Assembly (NCBI GenBank): GCA_964600785.1
Contig: CAZRKH010000120.1
Coordinates: 1-32,967, forward strand
DNA length: 32,967 bases
Origin: M30B53 sp964600785
Lineage (GTDB): Bacteria > Planctomycetota > Planctomycetia > Pirellulales > UBA1268
Direction: 5' to 3'
Shown: positions 1 to 6,802 of the stretch, piece after piece
How positions within the stretch are numbered: the first letter of the stretch is position 1
Layout of the letters: every line of letters begins with the position of its first letter
Notes under the pieces: model-generated
Seen by the model: the letters and a program-made list of their open reading frames with translations, nothing else
Database searches by the model: none
Told to the model about the DNA's origin: nothing
Made by a program: the position numbers and the translations under genes

Positions 1-170
1 TCGCGGTCCCCGAGCCCTCGACGCTCGCCATGTTGGGCCTGGGCGCCATCGGCCTGATCATCAGCTTCGCTCAGCCGAGTCGCGGCAGCATCCGATCAGC
101 CTCTCGTAGAATGATCAAACTCTCTGCTGACCGACACAGCCGCTCGACATCGTCGACCGTTTCGGCATGA
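1..170 (+). CDS. PEP-CTERM sorting-domain protein, C-terminal fragment (partial at left edge)
   Basis: Only the last 56 or so codons are inside the window. They contain the tripartite C-terminal sorting signal of PEP-CTERM exosortase substrates: a VPEPS motif (codons from position 6), a hydrophobic stretch of about 18 residues (STLAMLGLGAIGLIISFA), then an Arg/Lys-containing tail. The family role is export and exosortase processing of extracellular or surface proteins; the cargo part lies outside the window, so its function cannot be stated. The tail after the membrane segment is longer (about 33 residues) than the usual short basic end, and it overlaps the convergent LarA-like gene by 100 bases. 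A frameshift or sequence error near position 65 would give a shorter tail, so the exact end is uncertain. Confidence 0.6.
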   Translation, partial: AVPEPSTLAMLGLGAIGLIISFAQPSRGSIRSASRRMIKLSADRHSRSTSSTVSA

Positions 171-1261
171 CCGAACTGCAGTGATTCGACCTTCTGCTCC
201 TCGAGGCTCGAGAGCAGCACGAGCCGACGACCGCCAAGCCAGCGTGCCGCCTGGCGGGTGCACACCGCATCAAGGTCGAGCTGCGGGTCGCCGCTGGCCA
301 CCGCCTCCTGCACCAGCGGCCGCAGAGGCACTCCCTGCCGCCAGCGAGACATCACGATCCCCGGCTCCTCATCCAGCCGGCTGACGACGCAGATCGTCCC
401 GTCGGGATAGGTCACCCGCGAGGCGGCCGCGAGGCCGCGGACCACGTCAGCCCAGCTGTGAGCGTCGCCGCGGAGCGTGACGACGGCCAGCTCCGCGGAG
501 CGGGAGATCCGCGGCGACCAGCCGGCACGAGCCACCCGCCTCGCCGCCCGCTCGGCCAGGTCGGGCAGACCAAAGCTGGCCGCAGCAAGGGAATCGCCTC
601 GTCCGCCCACCAGTTCCAGCGAGGCACACACGCCCAGTTGCCACTCGACGAGCCTGACTGCCGCCCGGCCTTTGCATCGCTCCGCCTTGGGACGCACAGC
701 GAGGCTCCGCAGAAAACTGGCCGCCGCCTCGGCCCGCCCGAAGAGCGGCCAGATCTCCCCCTCGAATCCCTGACCACCCAGGGCCGGATCCCATGCACAG
801 GCCCCCAGCAGCACCACCACGTCGGCATCCACCATGATTCTCGGCAGGTAGATCGGGTTCCCCTGTTCGTCGGCTGCGAGGTAAGCCGTGGAGGCTTCGT
901 CGGTGGGATCGAAGATCACGGTGCTCACGCCGCCAGCCAACGGCTCCAGACGACGATGCCAGGGCCTGACCACCGTGATCGATTCCTGGGGAATGCCCGC
1001 CGCGGCGAGGCAGGCCACGACGGCCGAAACCGCCTCGTCCTCCTGCGGCAGTCCGCCCGCCACCGCCAGCACGACCCGGTCACCCGCAACCACGTGAGCC
1101 GCCAGCGGTGGCCCGTCTCCCGGCGAAAAGACCGCCGCGGTCACCATCCGGCGGGCCTCGTCACCGGTGACGCCCGGGGGACCCTGGCAATCGGCGATCA
1201 CATCGAGGCGGTCCCGCGAAAGGCGGATCGGACGGTCTTTGCCCGTCGGAATTTCGATCAT
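71..1261 (-). CDS. LarA-like (DUF2088) protein, probably not an active racemase
   Basis: A 396-aa protein resembling the N-terminal fold of nickel-pincer lactate racemase LarA (DUF2088). Seen: a GDRVVLAVAG strand-turn at residues 60-69, followed by an 'AAGIPQESITVV' strand and a PWHRR segment near residue 102 where LarA has its THRP motif. Where LarA has a glycine-rich segment with the cofactor-binding lysine followed by a proline, this protein reads GGQGFEGEIWPLFG, and I see no equivalent lysine. The activity is therefore doubtful and the substrate unknown. I chose ATG at 1261; an in-frame GTG at 1285 would add eight residues, and neither has a clear ribosome binding site. The gene stands alone, convergent with the PEP-CTERM gene; no larB, larC or larE is visible nearby. 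Confidence 0.65.
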   Translation of the reverse strand: MIEIPTGKDRPIRLSRDRLDVIADCQGPPGVTGDEARRMVTAAVFSPGDGPPLAAHVVAGDRVVLAVAGGLPQEDEAVSAVVACLAAAGIPQESITVVRPWHRRLEPLAGGVSTVIFDPTDEASTAYLAADEQGNPIYLPRIMVDADVVVLLGACAWDPALGGQGFEGEIWPLFGRAEAAASFLRSLAVRPKAERCKGRAAVRLVEWQLGVCASLELVGGRGDSLAAASFGLPDLAERAARRVARAGWSPRISRSAELAVVTLRGDAHSWADVVRGLAAASRVTYPDGTICVVSRLDEEPGIVMSRWRQGVPLRPLVQEAVASGDPQLDLDAVCTRQAARWLGGRRLVLLSSLEEQKVESLQFGHAETVDDVERLCRSAESLIILREADRMLPRLG

Positions 1262-1531
1262 CGGGGATGGCTGGGAGGCACTCACCCGCGTCAGAAGACC
1301 ATCTTTTCGTCGGTCTGTCGATCAGGTCGCCGCGCCGCACCCGAGAGCCAATCGGCCCAGCCGCTACCAGCCGCAAAGTCGCGGTGATCCTCGTCACGGT
1401 GTCGTTGGGCATCGTCCTCATCCCACGGAGGCTTGCAGGCCGATTCCACCGCACGAGGTCACAGGCATCCATCAGCCCTTTGCGGGGCTGCCCTTGCCTC
1501 ACTCTGTGAGTCACTCGTTTTCGTGGCCGTC

Positions 1532-1900
1532 ATGCACCACCTCCACAACACCGTCAGCCGCCTCATGATGGCCGCAGTCATCGCCGCCTGCTGCGGCGGT
1601 CTTTCCCGGGCCCAAGAGACGATCATTATCTCCGAGGATTCCTCGCTGCCCTCCGATGCGATCCTCACGACAACTCCCGCCGCCGGCCGCGGGAGTGGCT
1701 GCCAAGACTGCTCCCGGCCGCCGTGGCACGGCAACGTGGCGGATGACTGCTGCCCCTGCGATCCCTGCGAACGCTCACGGGCGACGGCCTGGTTTCCGCG
1801 GCTCCAGGGGCTCTTTGGCGACGGCTACCTGCCCTACCCGTTGCCCCCCTGCACGCCCCGCTGCAACACCTGCGGGACGGTGATCGAAGGCGGCTTCTGA
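1532..1900 (+). CDS. Small cysteine-rich secreted protein, hypothetical
   Basis: A 122-aa protein of unknown function. The frame stays open upstream to 1433, but ATG at 1532 (MHHLHNT) is the start that gives a proper signal peptide: short N-region, hydrophobic MMAAVIAACCGG core, and a likely cleavage after SRA just before QETIII. The mature part is short, acidic at first, and unusually cysteine-rich, with clusters CQDC, DDCCPCDPC and PRCNTC spread over the last 70 residues. Such spacing suggests disulfides or metal binding outside the cytoplasm; that is inference. No recognised domain. It lies between two genes on the opposite strand and is probably transcribed alone. The 270 bases before it hold no convincing promoter. 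Confidence 0.55.
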   Translation: MHHLHNTVSRLMMAAVIAACCGGLSRAQETIIISEDSSLPSDAILTTTPAAGRGSGCQDCSRPPWHGNVADDCCPCDPCERSRATAWFPRLQGLFGDGYLPYPLPPCTPRCNTCGTVIEGGF

Positions 1901-1942
1901 GCCTGCATCGCGGCTGGCCGCCAGCCGGTGCCCGCGGAGCGA

Positions 1943-3445
1943 TCAGGGAAACCAGATCCGCCCCACCGCAAGCATCGCGAGCGACACGCAGATGGCACCG
2001 GCCAGGTCGAGCACCGCCCCGGCTGAAACCATCGCCCGCAACGGCACCCGGCCAGACCCGTAGACGATCGCGTTGCAGGGAGTGCTGACGGGCATCATGA
2101 ATCCCAGGCTCGCGGCGAAGGTTGCCGCAAGTGCCGCCGGCAGCGGATCGGCCCCCACCGCCACCGCCAAAGACAGAGCCACCGGGACCACGATGTTGGC
2201 GCTGGCGGTGTTGCTTGTGAACTCGCTGGTCAGTGCCGCCACCACCGCCGCGGCCACGATCAGCGGCAGGCCCCCGCCCTGGGGAATCCAGCCGGTGATC
2301 GAGCGGCCGAGAGCGTCGGCCAGCCCGGTCGAGAAGGCCAGTTCGCCCAGGGCCATGCCCCCGCCGTAGAGCAGCACCACGCCCCAGTCGATTCCCGCCG
2401 CCTCCCGCCAGGAGAGCGCCCGCCGTCCGCCGCCGGCGGGAAGCACGAAGAGGCTCACCGCCCCGATGATCGCGGCGACTCCCTCGGGAATCCGCTCCGC
2501 GAGCCAGGAGGTGCGGGGATCGGCCTTGCCCCACAGGATCGCCGCCAGGCCCGGAGCCACCCACAAGGCGACGGTGACCGCGAACGCGATGCCGCTGGAA
2601 ATCTGCCCGGCCGTCCAGCCGCCAAGCAGCTCCTGCTCCCGCCGCACGTGCTGCGAGACGCCCGAAAGCCGCGCGACGCCGGCGGGGAACATCAGCGAGA
2701 CGACCACCACGATCACGACGCACAAGCCCGCCGCCAGCGGCAGGCCGAGAGCACACCACGAGAAAAAGGGGATGTCGATCTCCAGCTGCGACTCGATGAA
2801 GGCCAGCCCGATCAGGTTTGGCGGTGTGCCGATCGGCGTGGCCAGGCCTCCGATCGACGAGGCGAAGGCGACCACCAGCAACAGCCCGGTGGCGAAGCCG
2901 GGATCGACCCGCTCCCCGGCGGGTTGCCCGTCGGCCGCCCGCTCGATCGCCACGAGGATTCCCGAGACGATGGCGAACATCATCGCCGTGGTGGCGGTGT
3001 TGGAGATCACGGCACTCATCACCGCGCAGACCACCGCCACCGCCGCGGTCAGTCGGCCTGGATGCTCGCCAACCCACGGCCGGGCGAGCACCCCGTAGGC
3101 CAGCCGCCTGTCGAGCCCGTGCACCCGGATCGCCTCGGCGAGCATGAAGGAACCGATGAACAGGAAAATCAGCGGCTTGGAGAAGGGGCGAAAGACCTCC
3201 GCGGCCTCCGCGACACCGACCACCACGCAGGCGGCGGCTCCGGCGAGGGCGGTGACCGGCAGCGGCAGCGTTTCACTGACCCACAGCACGACCACCGCGG
3301 CGATCACGCTCGCCAGCCGGTGGGCCGGAAGCTCCAGCGGCCCTGCCTCGCCTGAGAGCGGCAGCCAGGCGATCCCCGCCGCAACCGCCGCCGCCATGCC
3401 GAGAGCGATGGCCAGCCGCGTCGCGTTGGGGATCGTCGGGCTCAA
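1943..3445 (-). CDS. SLC13/DASS-family sodium:carboxylate symporter
   Basis: A 500-aa polytopic inner-membrane protein of the divalent anion:Na+ symporter family, which imports di- or tricarboxylates (or sulfate in some members) with sodium. Both family signature loops are visible: SNT at residues 148-150 in VISNTATTAMM and SNT at 411-413 in FTSNTASANIVVP, the two re-entrant hairpins that form the sodium and substrate sites. A GGLATPIGTPPN loop at 199-210 also matches the family. About a dozen hydrophobic segments span the length. The start is TTG at 3445, whose last two bases plus the next form the TGA of ppdK, a four-base overlap that suggests translational coupling; starting at the later ATG (3397) would cut the first membrane segment. 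Pairing with PPDK suggests C4-acid uptake feeding PEP metabolism, but the substrate is not proven. Confidence 0.88.
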   Translation of the reverse strand: MSPTIPNATRLAIALGMAAAVAAGIAWLPLSGEAGPLELPAHRLASVIAAVVVLWVSETLPLPVTALAGAAACVVVGVAEAAEVFRPFSKPLIFLFIGSFMLAEAIRVHGLDRRLAYGVLARPWVGEHPGRLTAAVAVVCAVMSAVISNTATTAMMFAIVSGILVAIERAADGQPAGERVDPGFATGLLLVVAFASSIGGLATPIGTPPNLIGLAFIESQLEIDIPFFSWCALGLPLAAGLCVVIVVVVSLMFPAGVARLSGVSQHVRREQELLGGWTAGQISSGIAFAVTVALWVAPGLAAILWGKADPRTSWLAERIPEGVAAIIGAVSLFVLPAGGGRRALSWREAAGIDWGVVLLYGGGMALGELAFSTGLADALGRSITGWIPQGGGLPLIVAAAVVAALTSEFTSNTASANIVVPVALSLAVAVGADPLPAALAATFAASLGFMMPVSTPCNAIVYGSGRVPLRAMVSAGAVLDLAGAICVSLAMLAVGRIWFP

Positions 3446-6273
3446 CGGTCCGCCAGAGCCGCCTTGGCCGCTGCCAGCCGGGCCACCGGCACCCGGAACG
3501 GCGAACAGCTCACATAGTCGAGGCCGATCGAGTGGCAGAAGGCCACCGAGTGCGGCTCGCCACCGTGCTCCCCGCAGATGCCGAGCTTGATGTTCTCCCG
3601 CGTCGAGCGGCCTTTCTCCACCCCGATCCGCATCAGCTGGCCGACACCGGCAACGTCGATCGAGGCGAAGGGATTGCCCTTCACGATGCCAAGCTCGGTG
3701 TATTCGGGAAGGAACGTGGCCGAATCGTCGCGGCTCATGCCGAGGCAGGTCTGGGTGAGGTCGTTGGTGCCGAAGGAGAAAAACTCCGCCGTCTCAGCGA
3801 TCTCATCGGCCGTCAGGGCCCCTCGGGGAATCTCGATCATCGTGCCCACGAGGTATTTCACCTTCTGCCCTGTCTCCTGTTCGACCTGCTTGCCAACGGC
3901 GTGCACGATCGCGACCTGGTTGTCGAGTTCCTTCTTGAAGCCGACCAGCGGGATCATGATTTCGGGCCGGACCTTGATCCCCTCCTTCTGGACTTTCGCG
4001 GCGGCCTCAAAGACGGCCCTTGCCTGCATCTCGGAGATCTCCGGATAGGAGATCCCCAGCCGGCAGCCACGATGGCCGAGCATCGGGTTGAACTCATGCA
4101 GCGAGGCCACCCGCTTGGCAACGGCGTCGGCGGAGATCTTCAGCTTGTTCGCCAGTTCACGTTGGGCCTTCTCGTCGTGCGGCACAAACTCGTGCAGCGG
4201 CGGGTCGAGGAAGCGGATCGTCGCCGGGCGGCCCTCGAGGGCCCGGAAGATTCCTTCGAAATCCTCCCGCTGGTAGGGCAGCAGTTTGGCGAGGGCTTCG
4301 CGGCGGGCCTCGACGTTCTCCGCGAGGATCATCTCCCGCATCGCGTCGATCCGGTCGCCCTCGAAAAACATGTGCTCGGTGCGGGTCAGTCCGATGCCCT
4401 CGGCCCCGAAGGCAATCGCGTGGCGAACCTGCTCGGGCGTGTCGGCATTGGTGCGGATGCCGAGTTTGCGATACTTGTCGGCAAGCTTCATCACGAACTC
4501 GTAATACTGATAGACCTCCGAGTCTTCCGGCTTCATCGTGCCGGCGACGAGCACCTGCTTCAGTTCGCTGTCAGCCGTCTCGATCGCCCCGGCGAAGACC
4601 TCGCCGGTGGAGCCGTTGATCGAGATCGCGTCGCCCTCGCGGAGCGTCTGCCCGGCACAACTCAGCGTGCCCTTGGAGTAGTCGATCTGCACCTCGCCGG
4701 CACCGGCCACGCAGACCTTGCCCATCTGCCTGGCCACCAATGCCGCATGGCTGGAGACACCGCCGCGGCTGGTGAGGATGCCCTCGGCGGCGATCATGCC
4801 GCGGAGATCCTCGGGGCTCGTCTCGACCCGGGCGAGCACCACCGCCTGCCCGGCATTGCCGAGTTCCTCCGCCTTGGCGGCCGTGAACACCAGCTGGCCC
4901 GAGGCAGCCCCGGGTCCGGCAGCCAGGCCGGTGGTCAGCAGCCTGCCGCTCTTTTTGGCCTGCTCGTAGTCACCGCGATCGAAGATCGGGGCGAGCAGCT
5001 GTCCCAGGGCGTCGGGGTCGGCCGAGGCGATGGCATGCTCGCTGGTCATCAGCCGCTGCCTGACCATGTCGTGCGCGATCTTCACGTAGGCCAGGGCGGT
5101 CCGCTTGCCGTTGCGGGTCTGGAGCATGTAGAGCTTCTTCTTCTCGACCGTGAACTCGAAGTCCTGCACGTCACCGAACTTCTTCTCCAACCTCTCGCGG
5201 ACCTTCTCGAGCTGCTTGTAGGTGGTGGCGAAGGTCGGGTCGTGAGCCATCTCGGCCACCGGCTTGGGGGTGCGGACCCCGGCAACGACATCCTCGCCCT
5301 GGGCATTGACCAGGTATTCACCGTAAAACACGTCCTCGCCGGTGGCCGGATCGCGGGTGAAGGCCACACCGGTGGCGCAGTCGTCGCCCATGTTGCCGAA
5401 GACCATGCTCTGCACGTTGACCGCCGTTCCCCACTCGTCGGGGATGCGATATTTGCGGCGGTAGAGAATCGCCCGCTCGTTCATCCAGCTGCTGAAGACG
5501 GCGGCCACCGCGCCGACAAGCTGCTTCATCGGATCCTGGGGAAACTCCCTCCCGGTCCTCTGCTTGATCAGCTGCTGGTACCGCTTGATCAGCTCGCGAA
5601 GGTGCTCCTCGGTGAGGTCGAGGTCCTCGCTGATGCCCAGCTGGTGCTTGAGTCCGTCCATCACCTCGTCGAAGGGCTCATGCTCGTTCTCGTGGGCCTT
5701 CTGCACGCCCATCACGACGTCGCCATACATCTGGATGAAGCGGCGGTAGGAGTCGTAGGCAAAGCGGCCGTTCCCGGTGGCCTCCTTGAGGCCGACGACC
5801 GTCTCGTTGTTGAGGCCGAGATTGAGGATCGTGTCCATCATGCCCGGCATGCTGTCCCGGGCCCCGGAACGGACGCTCACCAGCAGGGCGTTGGACGGAT
5901 CGCCGAACTTCTTGCCCGTCTCCTTCTCGATCAGCCGCACGTTGGCGGCGATCTGCTCCTCGAGCCCTTTGGGAAACTTGTTGCCGTTTTTGAAGTAGTC
6001 GACGCAGATGTCGGTGGTGATCGTGAAGCCCGGGGGCACCGGCAGGCCGATCTTCGTCATCTGGGCGAGGTTCGCCCCCTTCCCGCCGAGGACCGCCCGC
6101 ATCGTGCCGTCGCCGTCGCACTTCTTCGCGCCGAAGAAATAAATCATGCGGCCCGAGCGGCCCGCCTGCGAGGTCTTGGTCGCCTTGCGGCCGGCCTTCT
6201 TCTTGACCTTCACGGTGCGGCCTGCGGACTTGCGACTCGATGCCTTCTTTGCCTTCCGGGCAGTAGTGGCCAT
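3442..6273 (-). CDS. ppdK: Pyruvate, phosphate dikinase with basic N-terminal extension
   Basis: A 943-aa enzyme that interconverts pyruvate + ATP + Pi and PEP + AMP + PPi. The N-terminal ATP-grasp part begins at MIYFFGAKK with GGKGANLAQM and PVPPGFTITT; the swivelling phosphohistidine domain has GGVSSHAALVARQMG with catalytic His509; the C-terminal PEP/pyruvate barrel ends with the catalytic cysteine in YVSCSPFRVP (Cys923). All key residues look intact. The start is ATG at 6273, preceded by GGAGGT at an 11-base spacing. This adds a 42-residue Ala/Lys/Arg/Ser-rich tail before the normal PPDK start (usual length about 875-900 aa). A promoter-like TTGACG-N18-TAGAGT lies about 110 bases upstream. 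Its stop overlaps the TTG start of the SLC13 transporter. Confidence 0.96.
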   Translation of the reverse strand: MATTARKAKKASSRKSAGRTVKVKKKAGRKATKTSQAGRSGRMIYFFGAKKCDGDGTMRAVLGGKGANLAQMTKIGLPVPPGFTITTDICVDYFKNGNKFPKGLEEQIAANVRLIEKETGKKFGDPSNALLVSVRSGARDSMPGMMDTILNLGLNNETVVGLKEATGNGRFAYDSYRRFIQMYGDVVMGVQKAHENEHEPFDEVMDGLKHQLGISEDLDLTEEHLRELIKRYQQLIKQRTGREFPQDPMKQLVGAVAAVFSSWMNERAILYRRKYRIPDEWGTAVNVQSMVFGNMGDDCATGVAFTRDPATGEDVFYGEYLVNAQGEDVVAGVRTPKPVAEMAHDPTFATTYKQLEKVRERLEKKFGDVQDFEFTVEKKKLYMLQTRNGKRTALAYVKIAHDMVRQRLMTSEHAIASADPDALGQLLAPIFDRGDYEQAKKSGRLLTTGLAAGPGAASGQLVFTAAKAEELGNAGQAVVLARVETSPEDLRGMIAAEGILTSRGGVSSHAALVARQMGKVCVAGAGEVQIDYSKGTLSCAGQTLREGDAISINGSTGEVFAGAIETADSELKQVLVAGTMKPEDSEVYQYYEFVMKLADKYRKLGIRTNADTPEQVRHAIAFGAEGIGLTRTEHMFFEGDRIDAMREMILAENVEARREALAKLLPYQREDFEGIFRALEGRPATIRFLDPPLHEFVPHDEKAQRELANKLKISADAVAKRVASLHEFNPMLGHRGCRLGISYPEISEMQARAVFEAAAKVQKEGIKVRPEIMIPLVGFKKELDNQVAIVHAVGKQVEQETGQKVKYLVGTMIEIPRGALTADEIAETAEFFSFGTNDLTQTCLGMSRDDSATFLPEYTELGIVKGNPFASIDVAGVGQLMRIGVEKGRSTRENIKLGICGEHGGEPHSVAFCHSIGLDYVSCSPFRVPVARLAAAKAALADR

Positions 6274-6376
6274 GGACAGCTGAGACCTCCGAAACAACGC
6301 GTGACAAAACCCGGGCAGCATGCCCGACGCGGAACCGGCCCGGCTTGCGGAGCCCGCACAACCCGCGAAATCGATC

Positions 6377-6392
6377 CGAAACTCTAGTTTCG
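6377..6392. promoter_or_regulatory. Palindrome covering the ppdK -10 box (operator candidate)
   Basis: The 16-base sequence CGAAACT-CT-AGTTTCG has perfect 7-base arms around two central bases. It covers the proposed -10 (6381-6386) of the ppdK promoter. A second, nested symmetry, CGCGAAA at 6364-6370 with TTTCGCG at 6388-6394, surrounds it. The sequence is much more AT-rich than its neighbourhood. A dimeric repressor site is the simplest reading; a weak transcript hairpin is the alternative. No regulator gene lies adjacent. Confidence 0.35.
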
Positions 6393-6410
6393 CGGCGGTG
6401 GAAGCGTCAA
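6381..6410 (-). promoter_or_regulatory. Predicted sigma-70-type promoter for ppdK
   Basis: On the minus strand TTGACG (6410-6405) is followed after 18 bases by TAGAGT (6386-6381), matching 5/6 and 4/6 of the -35 and -10 consensus. The start would be near 6374, giving a leader of about 100 bases before the ppdK ATG at 6273. Sequence match only. Confidence 0.4.
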
Positions 6411-6512
6411 CGAGCCGCCGTCAACGTGCGGCCAGGCGAGGATCGGACGCTGGGGAGCGTTCCAGGCCTCCACACGCGGGAAATTGGGTGATGCATCGCC
6501 TGATGGGCGTCT

Positions 6513-6518
6513 TATAAT
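6513..6518 (+). promoter_or_regulatory. Perfect TATAAT -10 box ahead of the DUF1549/DUF1553 gene
   Basis: A consensus TATAAT, rare in such GC-rich DNA, is preceded by TG-containing sequence but no good -35 at 16-18 bases; TTGGGT at 6484-6489 is too far at 23. Transcription from about 6525 would give a leader of about 280 bases to the chosen ATG at 6803. Confidence 0.4.
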
Positions 6519-6802
6519 GCAGGGTGCGAGCGGCCGGTTCGTTGCACGCGATAGGTAGGATTTCATCAATGAGGCAGCAAGCGAACAGACCGCGCAACGT
6601 GTGCAACGAGTCTGCAGCCGCAGGACGCGATCGGCGACTCCCGAAAACCTCGGCTTTTTGGGGAGTCGCTCGAGTGGGCTTTGTTCGCCCGCGTCCGCGG
6701 GCAGGGGGCCACAGTGGGTTTTTCCCACGGGCCGCTCGGCAGAGAACGCCCGCCGGCCGACCGGCGGCACCGCCCCCCCGTCTGATGGGCCCCGGGGTGC
6801 GG
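6519..6802 (+). other. Hairpin-rich untranslated leader (possible structured RNA)
   Basis: No gene fits here: the open frame upstream of 6803 lacks a start with a ribosome site and encodes an Arg/Pro/Gly-rich, non-protein-like stretch. Four inverted repeats follow one another: 6634-6642 with 6661-6669 (perfect 9 bp GCGACTCCC stem, extended by an inner AAAA/TTTT pairing), 6687-6692 with 6697-6702 (GCCCGC), 6714-6718 with 6724-6728 (GTGGG with a T5 loop), and 6748-6754 with 6759-6765 (CCGCCGG). Placed between a consensus -10 and the signal-peptide start, this could be a regulatory 5' leader or a small RNA. I could not match it to RNase P, tmRNA, SRP, 6S RNA or a known riboswitch. Confidence 0.4.

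Noticed and set aside
3532..6387. Very long open frame on the plus strand opposite ppdK
   Set aside because: It mirrors the codon structure of ppdK, has a Leu/Gly/Asp/His-rich composition, and no domain; the minus strand encodes an intact enzyme.
6524..6802. N-terminal extension of the DUF1549/DUF1553 protein
   Set aside because: Translation gives an Arg/Pro/Gly-rich stretch before a perfect signal peptide, and the DNA is full of hairpins; treated as leader.
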